Shown: positions 58,359 to 64,000 of the stretch, piece by piece
Layout of the letters: every line of letters starts with the position of its first letter
Numbering within the stretch: the first letter of the stretch is position 1
Source of the DNA: Sphingomonadales bacterium
GTDB lineage: Bacteria > Pseudomonadota > Alphaproteobacteria > Sphingomonadales > Sphingomonadaceae
Length of the DNA: 64,000 nt
NCBI GenBank assembly: GCA_006226685.1
Contig: SBGG01000059.1
Location: 1 to 64,000, forward strand
Direction: 5' to 3'
Translations under genes and position numbers: made by a program
Notes under the pieces: model-generated
The model's input: only the letters and a program-made list of their open reading frames with translations
What the model was told of the DNA's origin: nothing
Database searches by the model: none

Positions 58359-59524
58359 ACCGCTTCACGCGGCGGGAAACCCGCGGCGATCCAGTCTTCC
58401 TTGATTTCACCGAGCAGGCGGGCCACGGCAGGTCCCGGCATTACCCCCATGGCCAGAAGGTCTTTCCCACCGATCGGGAAATCGGGCATTTCCCAATGAC
58501 GCAGCGAGGCAAGGTCAGTTAGCGGCCGTGCGGAATCCAGCAGCAACTGATCCATGGCGCTTTCCTTGCCGATACGAAAGGCCAGTTCGCGGGCGCTGCC
58601 ATGCGGCGGCGGCGGAGCCAGGGCGGCGGCAATGCGTTTGCGCGCCTTGTTCGACAGTTTCAGCCGGGCGGCAACGCGTTCTCCGGTTGCGCCGTCCTGC
58701 GGCAACAGGGCGGCGAGCCGGATGAGCGGTGAAGGCGCATCTATATTCGCATCCTTTTCTCGCGCGATCAGCTGTGTCAGCCGTTCCAGCCCGTCCCGGT
58801 CGATTTCAGGCAGTACCGGTTTCAATATGTCGCCGTCGATCATCAGGCGGGCCACCGCCGAAGGATCAGGCAGCGCCAGCAATTTCAACACTTCATCGGC
58901 AATACGCTCGCGCGAGAGCGCCATCAGGCTGTTCGCGTGATCGATACAGGCTCTGTAGGCCTCGACATCGGGCGGCAAGGAACCGAAGCGCGCGAGGAAC
59001 CGGAAATAGCGCAATATCCGCAAATGATCCTCGGCAATGCGGGCGGCGGCATCGCCGATAAAACGTACCCGGCGCACCGCCAGATCTTCAAGCCCCCCGA
59101 AATAATCCTGCACCTCGCCGGTCAGCGGGTTGGCGTAAAGAGCATTGATGGTGAAGTCGCGGCGGGCCGCATCTTCGCGCCAGTCCTCGGTATAGGCCAC
59201 GGTGGCGCGCCGCCCGTCGGTGCTGACGTCGCGGCGCAGCGTTGTGATCTCGACCGGGCGATGGTCGATTATCGCCGTTATCGTGCCATGGGCAATGCCG
59301 GTCGGCACTGCCTTTATTCCGGCTTTACCGAGGCGCTGCAGGACCTCTTCCGGGGAAAGGCTGGTTGCAAGATCGATGTCGTTTACATCAAGGTGGAGCA
59401 GGCCGTCGCGCACTGCGCCGCCGACAAGACGCACCTTGTCCTCCTCCGCGCCGAGCAGGCGGCACAGATTGTCGAAACCGGGGCGGTGGCGCCAGGGCGC
59501 GTCAGGCAGGATCATTCCCGTCAT
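58301..59524 (-). CDS. cca: CCA tRNA nucleotidyltransferase / poly(A) polymerase-family protein
   Basis: This 407-aa class-II nucleotidyltransferase adds or repairs the tRNA CCA end. The head has KVRLVGGAVRDGLLHLDVNDIDLA (catalytic Asp pair) and the neck has RRDFTINALYA; RFIGDAAARIAEDHLRILRYFRFLARFG is typical. Since tRNA-Arg here encodes CCA, repair may be its main role. The ATG at 59524 overlaps the nudix gene by about 23 bases; ATG 59515 is another choice. Its 3' end overlaps the GGDEF/EAL gene. Confidence 0.92.
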   Translation of the reverse strand: MTGMILPDAPWRHRPGFDNLCRLLGAEEDKVRLVGGAVRDGLLHLDVNDIDLATSLSPEEVLQRLGKAGIKAVPTGIAHGTITAIIDHRPVEITTLRRDVSTDGRRATVAYTEDWREDAARRDFTINALYANPLTGEVQDYFGGLEDLAVRRVRFIGDAAARIAEDHLRILRYFRFLARFGSLPPDVEAYRACIDHANSLMALSRERIADEVLKLLALPDPSAVARLMIDGDILKPVLPEIDRDGLERLTQLIAREKDANIDAPSPLIRLAALLPQDGATGERVAARLKLSNKARKRIAAALAPPPPHGSARELAFRIGKESAMDQLLLDSARPLTDLASLRHWEMPDFPIGGKDLLAMGVMPGPAVARLLGEIKEDWIAAGFPPREAVQPLAARRVEIFLRSIQQA

Positions 59525-60107
59525 AGCCCAGCCGTTTTGACAGGTTGGCGATGATCGCAGCGGTAACGCCCCATATGCGGTGCTCTTCCCATAATATCTC
59601 GTAATATTGATGGAGCGCGCCGGAAAACAGCACCTCCTTCCTTGCCCTATTGGCAGGGGAGAGCAGAAAGTCGAGCGGAACCTCGAATAATGTTTCGACT
59701 TCCGCTTCATGTGGCCGGAAGGGAAGGTCCGGCGGAATAACGCCGATCACCGGCATGATGTCGAAGCCGGTGAAGGTGCGGTAGCTGTCCGATGTGCCGA
59801 TAATTTCGACCTGACCGGGCGGCAAAGTGATTTCTTCTTCCGCCTCGCGCAGGGCGGCGGCAATCGCATCTTCATCCTGTTCGTCGATCCGCCCGCCCGG
59901 AAAGGCGACCTGACCGGCATGTTTGCGCAGGTGGGAGGCTCGCTGGGTGAGGATGACCCCTGGTTCCGGCCGGTCGGTGATGGCGATCAGTACCGCCGCC
60001 GGGGCAAAGCGCATCGGTTGCCTGATCCGCTGATCTTCGTCGATGATGGAGATGGTGCGGGAGTGACCCTGTTGCAATGCTGTCCGCAAACGCGCGGCCA
60101 GTTTCAT
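59502..60107 (-). CDS. Nudix hydrolase, CoA pyrophosphatase type
   Basis: This 201-aa Nudix protein contains the full Nudix box (GGRIDEQDEDAIAAALREAE followed by EEITL) and the preceding LRKHAGQVAFPGG, the UPF0035 signature of CoA pyrophosphatases. It probably hydrolyses CoA or its derivatives. The ATG at 60107 overlaps the DUF1285 stop as ATGA. Confidence 0.92.
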   Translation of the reverse strand: MKLAARLRTALQQGHSRTISIIDEDQRIRQPMRFAPAAVLIAITDRPEPGVILTQRASHLRKHAGQVAFPGGRIDEQDEDAIAAALREAEEEITLPPGQVEIIGTSDSYRTFTGFDIMPVIGVIPPDLPFRPHEAEVETLFEVPLDFLLSPANRARKEVLFSGALHQYYEILWEEHRIWGVTAAIIANLSKRLGYDGNDPA

Positions 60108-60673
60108 CGGCGGGGTTCCAGCGGGAAAAATATACCGTAACTCCAAAGGCCTATGGGGCCCTCTACGGCCTCCTGCTCATGCATGGCCATATGGGCAAGT
60201 TCATAGAAAAGTGGCCGGGAGACAAGGGCGTCCATGCCGCCGCGTACATGAAGATAGGGGCGGGGCTCATCTGGTGTTCCCCGGATTTCCAGCCGGTGAT
60301 CGGCATCGCAGACGATCAGGTCACCGGTATTGAGACGGAAGGCGAGGCGGCGCTCGCTCCTTCGCCCTTCGCTGTTCAGTTCCACCGCGACAAAGGGGGC
60401 GTCCTCTACTTCGATCGAGAGCTTCTCAACCGGGGTTACCAGCACATGGGAACCGTCTTCCTCGCGCCGCAATATGGTGGAAAACAGGCGAACCATTTCC
60501 GTCCGGCCGATCGGGGATTCCTGATGATACCATGTGCCGTCGGCGGCGATCCGCATCTCGCTGTCGCCGCAATGCTCCGGATTCCATTGTTCGACGGGTG
60601 GAAGCCGGCGTTCCTTTACGAGAAGCGCTACATCGCTGAGAGAAAGAGTGGCGAGATCAGGGAAAGGCTCCAT
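60104..60673 (-). CDS. DUF1285 protein
   Basis: This 189-aa protein of unknown function matches the DUF1285 family: PPVEQWNPEHCGDSEMRI, ADGTWYHQESPIGRTEMVRLFSTILRRE, VEVDxAPFVAVEL-type centre and a C-terminal ALVSRPLFYELAHMA. The ATG at 60673 fits the family start. It overlaps the nudix gene by ATGA, and the two are a conserved pair in alphaproteobacteria as far as I recall. Confidence 0.9.
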   Translation of the reverse strand: MEPFPDLATLSLSDVALLVKERRLPPVEQWNPEHCGDSEMRIAADGTWYHQESPIGRTEMVRLFSTILRREEDGSHVLVTPVEKLSIEVEDAPFVAVELNSEGRRSERRLAFRLNTGDLIVCDADHRLEIRGTPDEPRPYLHVRGGMDALVSRPLFYELAHMAMHEQEAVEGPIGLWSYGIFFPLEPRR

Positions 60674-60741
60674 CGGCGTGGATGGAAGATAGGAAATATT
60701 GGACGAGTTTGCAATATTTCGTTGGAAATTGGCAAATGAAC

Positions 60742-62067
60742 TCAAACATTTCGTCGCATTTTTCGCAGGTCGTTCCACCAGGCAATGCGCTCTGCGATCC
60801 TTTTTTCGAAACCACGGTCGACGGGTATGTAGAAAGTTTCGGCTTTCATCCCTTCCGGCCAGTAGTTGTCGCCGGAAAATCCGTCGGGGGCATCATGGTC
60901 ATAGGCATAGTCGGCGCCATAGCCGATATCCTTCATCAGCTTGGTCGGCGCATTCAATATATTCGCGGGGGGCATGAGCGAGCCCGTTTCCCGCGCCGAT
61001 TTCCAGGCGGCCTTGTATGCTTTATAAGCCCCGTTCGACTTGGGGGCAGTCGCGCAATAGAGGCAGGCCTGCACAATCGCCAGTTCGCCTTCGGGCGATC
61101 CGAGAAATTCATAGGCATCCTTGGCGGCAAGGCTCTGGATCAGGGCTTGCGGGTCGGCAAGGCCGATGTCTTCGGTGGCGAAACGCACGATCCGGCGCAG
61201 CACATAGAGAGGGTCTTCCCCGGCCACCAGCATCCGGGCGAGCCAGTAGAGTGCGGCTTGCGGGTCTGATCCGCGCAGGGACTTGTGCAAGGCGGAAATG
61301 AGGTTGTAATGCCCCTCCCGATCCTTGTCGTAAACCGCCATACGCCGATGGAGCAATGCGGATAGCCCGGCGGGATCGAGCGGGGCGTCGATCTGCACCG
61401 AAAACAGCGTTTCGGCCTGATTGAGCAGGAAGCGACCATCGCCATCGGCCGAGGCGATCAGCGCCTCTCGGGCGGCCTCATCGACCGGAAGCGTGCGGCC
61501 TGTCAGCGCTTCTGCGCGCTCCAGCAGACGCCCCAGCGCTTCGGCGTCGAGTCTGCGCAGGATCAGAACCTGAGCACGGGAAAGTAGCGCGGCGTTGAGT
61601 TCGAAGCTGGGATTTTCGGTGGTCGCGCCGACCAGCGTGATCGTGCCGTCCTCGACATAGGGAAGGAAACCATCCTGCTGCGACCGGTTGAAACGGTGGA
61701 TTTCGTCCACGAACAGCAGGGTGCGCTGGCCCAGTCTTGCATGGTCCCGCGCCGCGGCGAAGATCTTCTTGAGATCGGCAACGCCGGTGAACACCGCCGA
61801 CACCGGTTCGAACCGCATGCCGACCGCATCGGCGAGCAGACGGGAAATGGTCGTCTTGCCGGTGCCGGGCGGCCCCCAGAAGATAATGGAGCTTAGCTTG
61901 CCTGCCGCGACCATGCGCCCGATCGCGCCTTCCGGACCGGTCAGATGTTCCTGACCGACGACATCCTCCAGCCGGGTGGGGCGCAACCGGTCGGCGAGTG
62001 GCGCAGTGTCGGGCACCGTGCCGGGGGAGGGGGCTTCCGGCCCCGAAGAACCGAAGAGATCGGCCAT
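60742..62067 (-). CDS. rarA: Replication-associated recombination protein A (RarA/MgsA)
   Basis: This 441-aa AAA+ ATPase acts at stalled replication forks. Family features are LADRLRPTRLEDVVGQEHL, Walker A FWGPPGTGKTTISRL, Walker B LLFVDEIHRFNRSQQD, and the C-terminal tetramerisation region with YDHDAPDGFSGDNYWPEGM. It lies between a glycosyltransferase and DUF1285 genes on the same strand. Confidence 0.96.
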   Translation of the reverse strand: MADLFGSSGPEAPSPGTVPDTAPLADRLRPTRLEDVVGQEHLTGPEGAIGRMVAAGKLSSIIFWGPPGTGKTTISRLLADAVGMRFEPVSAVFTGVADLKKIFAAARDHARLGQRTLLFVDEIHRFNRSQQDGFLPYVEDGTITLVGATTENPSFELNAALLSRAQVLILRRLDAEALGRLLERAEALTGRTLPVDEAAREALIASADGDGRFLLNQAETLFSVQIDAPLDPAGLSALLHRRMAVYDKDREGHYNLISALHKSLRGSDPQAALYWLARMLVAGEDPLYVLRRIVRFATEDIGLADPQALIQSLAAKDAYEFLGSPEGELAIVQACLYCATAPKSNGAYKAYKAAWKSARETGSLMPPANILNAPTKLMKDIGYGADYAYDHDAPDGFSGDNYWPEGMKAETFYIPVDRGFEKRIAERIAWWNDLRKMRRNV

Positions 62068-62075
62068 GACCGGCC

Positions 62076-63254
62076 TCAGGGCACCGGGCTGGAGCGCTGC
62101 ACCGCGCCGCGCTGACGCTGGGCGATGATGCGGCTATAGGTGTCGAGCAACGCCTGATTGACCTGATCCCAGCCATAGCGCTCGGCAATCGCCTGCGCTG
62201 CCTGTCCGGCCGCGTTCCTCATATCGGCTCGCGCGCAATATTCGGCGAGCGCATCGGCAAACTCGCCGACCGCGCCCGGACGGATCAGGCGTCCGGTCAC
62301 GCCATCCTGCACCAGGCTTTCGCTGCCGGTGGCGCGGGCGGCGACAGTCGGCAGGGCGCAGGCCATTGCTTCAAGGGTGACATTGCCGAAGGTTTCGGTG
62401 ACGGACGGGTTGAACAGCATGTCCATGCTGGCCACCGCACGGCCAAGGTCGGGGCCGCTCTGGAAGCCGAGAAAAGTCGCATCGGGCAGGCGGCCTTCGA
62501 ACCATCCGCGCGCCGGGCCGTCGCCGACGATCATGACGCGGTGGCGAACCTGTCGCCGTTCGAGTTCCGCTATGGCATCCGAAAAGACGTCCAGTCCCTT
62601 TTCCATCACCAGCCGCCCGACAAAGCCGATCACCGGTTCATCCGCCCCGATGCCGAGCCGGCTGCGCCATGCCATGTCGCGCTTGCCGGGGTTGAAGATG
62701 CTCTGGTCGATGCCGCGCGTCCATATGCCGACATCATAGTTCATGCGTTGTTCGCGCAGCAATTGCGCCATCGATTCCGACGGGGCGACGATCGCATCGC
62801 ACCGTCGGTAGAAACGACGGAGCAGCGCCTCCACCATCGGCTCCAGAAAGGCGAGACCATAATAGCGCGGATAGGTTTCGAAGCGCGTATGGACCGAGGC
62901 GATGGCGGGCAGATTCTGCCGTCTTGCCCAGCTGACTGCGCCATGGCCGAGAGGATCGGGGCTGGAGACATGGACGATATCGGGGGCGAACCGTTTCAGA
63001 TCCCGCTTCAGCCGACCGGAAAGGCACAGCGGTACACGATATTCGGCACGACCGGGGATCGGCAGCGAGGGCGCGCTGATCAATTCCCCGGCGGGTTCGA
63101 ACGCGGGGGTGTCGGTTGTCGGCGAATAGACGCGCACTTGCACGTTTTTGCCGAGCAGAAAGGCGACGAGGCGGTTCAGCGCCTGATTGGCGCCGTCGCG
63201 CACATAATTATAATTGCCGCTGAACAATGCAATGCGGAGGGGGGCGGTCGACAT
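62076..63254 (-). CDS. Glycosyltransferase family 4 (GT-B)
   Basis: This 392-aa protein has a GT4 fold: N-terminal RIALFSGNYNYVRDGANQALNRL, an acceptor region HVSSPDPLGHGAVSWARR, donor site GFVGRLVMEKGLDVF and the EX7E motif in NPSVTETFGNVTLEAMACALP. It resembles SqdX/PimB-like mannosyl- or glucosyltransferases that modify glycolipids. Substrate unknown; sphingomonad glycosphingolipids are a possibility. The ATG at 63254 matches the family start. Confidence 0.9.
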   Translation of the reverse strand: MSTAPLRIALFSGNYNYVRDGANQALNRLVAFLLGKNVQVRVYSPTTDTPAFEPAGELISAPSLPIPGRAEYRVPLCLSGRLKRDLKRFAPDIVHVSSPDPLGHGAVSWARRQNLPAIASVHTRFETYPRYYGLAFLEPMVEALLRRFYRRCDAIVAPSESMAQLLREQRMNYDVGIWTRGIDQSIFNPGKRDMAWRSRLGIGADEPVIGFVGRLVMEKGLDVFSDAIAELERRQVRHRVMIVGDGPARGWFEGRLPDATFLGFQSGPDLGRAVASMDMLFNPSVTETFGNVTLEAMACALPTVAARATGSESLVQDGVTGRLIRPGAVGEFADALAEYCARADMRNAAGQAAQAIAERYGWDQVNQALLDTYSRIIAQRQRGAVQRSSPVP

Positions 63255-63356
63255 CGGGCCTCTATAAACAGGGACCGGGCGAACGCAAAGCAAAGTGAGA
63301 AAGCTAGGGGCTTCAGAGGCGGTTTTGGCCGGAACTGTGGCGAAAGGGCTGCAACG

Positions 63357-63590
63357 ATGCGGGATGGAAGCGAAGAAGACGACACCTGCTGGCTATGCGG
63401 GCGACTATTGGGGCGCAGAGTCGAATGGCATCACCCGGTACCGAAAGGCCGGGGAGGGCGAGAAAAAGTGCCGGTGCATCCCATTTGCCACCGGGCGATC
63501 CACGCGCATTTCACCAATGCAGAACTGGCGCGCCCGACCTTCCGACCCGGGGGGGGGGGCGGTTCGATGAGAGGGAGAAGCAGGCGATAG
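63357..63590 (+). CDS. Short HNH endonuclease-like protein with G11 tract
   Basis: This 77-aa ORF has a clear HNH core: CWLCG followed by VEWHHPVPKGRGG and HPICHRAIHAHFTNAELA. Relatives I recall are longer, continuing after ELAR with another 30 or so residues. Here a run of 11 G (63549-63559) follows the core and the ORF ends 31 bases later with a GGGG-rich tail. It is either truncated, phase-variable through the G tract, or a sequencing/assembly slip. The 349-aa ORF in the track is a read-through on the other strand of the glycosyltransferase. Confidence 0.7.
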   Translation: MRDGSEEDDTCWLCGRLLGRRVEWHHPVPKGRGGREKVPVHPICHRAIHAHFTNAELARPTFRPGGGGGSMRGRSRR

Positions 63591-63593
63591 ACC

Positions 63594-64000
63594 TCAGCTT
63601 TTCCCGAACATCCCGCGTTTGGCCAATGCCCGGTCGATTGCCACCGCTATCGCACCAACGACTATAAAGGCAGTCAGCAACAAGGCGATGCTGACCGCCA
63701 TCTCTCCTGCCGAAAGGCGGCGGGGATCGAGGAACCAATAGGCGTGCCAGCCGTCCAGTGCGCCCCGCGCCATTGTATAGGCGAGATAGGTCACCGGCAG
63801 GACAAGCGCCGTTGCCAGCGCTCGCCAGCGGAGCCCCGGATGGGGAGCGGAAAGCCAGGCCGCGGCATAGAGCAGCGGGGAGATGTCATGCAGCACAAAG
63901 TCCGCCAGCTTCTGCCAGTCCGTTGGGTTCCAGACCGACCGCAATGCGATTGAATAGGTCAGGCCGACAATTGCGATCGCACATAATATGGCGTGGCGCG
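63594..64000 (-). CDS. Partial Pr6Pr-type membrane protein
   Basis: The gene runs off the window end; its N-terminus lies beyond 64000, since the frame stays open past the track start at 63944. The visible C-terminal 135 residues hold several membrane helices and features of the Pr6Pr family: HDISPLLYAAAWLSAP, LRWRALATALVLPVTYLAYTMARGALDGWHAYWFLDP. Function unknown. Confidence 0.82.
   Translation of the reverse strand, partial: RHAILCAIAIVGLTYSIALRSVWNPTDWQKLADFVLHDISPLLYAAAWLSAPHPGLRWRALATALVLPVTYLAYTMARGALDGWHAYWFLDPRRLSAGEMAVSIALLLTAFIVVGAIAVAIDRALAKRGMFGKS

Overview
The window is a dense, GC-rich chromosomal segment of an alphaproteobacterium, most likely a member of the Sphingomonadales (Sphingomonas/Sphingobium-like). 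The evidence is a ribosomal protein S9 with a long Ala/Pro-rich N-terminal extension, a type-2 CtaA, the order sdhB-zapE-mdh-sucD-sucA-sucB-lpd, a FecI/FecR/TonB-receptor locus, a VIT1-type transporter with a ferritin-like head, and small sphingomonad-type proteins. I see no insertion sequence, prophage, plasmid gene or CRISPR array. Most of the window is core genome with a few accessory islands.

Layout. 0-3.1 kb: a gene-free repeat/hairpin region, then rplM-rpsI and ctaA-cutA on the minus strand. 3.1-9.7 kb: a MerC-type protein behind a Zur-like operator, then an envelope-polymer module made of a flippase, a cytidylyltransferase-like NTP transferase, a HIT protein, a CDP-alcohol phosphatidyltransferase with an extra N-terminal domain, a low-GC glycosyltransferase-like protein and a TagB/TagF-like polymerase. 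9.9-20.2 kb: TCA-cycle block (sdhB, thioesterase, zapE; then mdh, sucD, sucA, sucB, lpdA), notable for lacking sdhA and sucC. 20.3-29.6 kb: TRIC channel, GFA protein, sppA, groES-groEL (sigma-32-like promoter plus CIRCE), flavin reductase, AI-2E family transporter, cyclophilin and metY.

29.7-39.0 kb: an RND tripartite efflux operon on the minus strand, divergent from an OmpR-type two-component system whose operon ends in a ferritin-like/VIT1 (MbfA-type) iron exporter; the divergent promoter region carries three helically phased GTATC repeats. 39.1-40.6 kb: a vanillyl-alcohol-oxidase-family flavoenzyme. 41.1-48.2 kb: a FecI sigma factor, FecR anti-sigma factor and STN-containing TonB receptor, followed on the same strand by a large autotransporter. 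48.4-56.4 kb: a DUF2322-like protein, tRNA-Arg(UCU), a queuosine-precursor transporter, a small protein, purC-purS-purQ, a YitT protein, an SDR without the usual Tyr/Lys pair, and parC. 56.6-64 kb: a GGDEF/EAL protein with a degenerate GGDEF site, then a minus-strand run glycosyltransferase-rarA-DUF1285-nudix-cca, a short HNH protein ending in a G11 tract, and a partial Pr6Pr-type membrane protein cut by the window end.

How the genes work together. The TCA genes convert 2-oxoglutarate through succinyl-CoA, succinate and on to oxaloacetate, except for the steps whose partner subunits are encoded elsewhere. The RND, two-component and MbfA genes look like one envelope/metal or drug stress module. 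The Fec-type genes form a surface-signalling circuit that probably controls the receptor and possibly the autotransporter. The two loci most worth following as possibly undescribed systems are the CDP-alcohol/TagF-like envelope module (3.5-9.7 kb) and the Fec-type signalling locus joined to an autotransporter (41.1-48.2 kb). Functions are read from sequence motifs and family memory only; no search was run.
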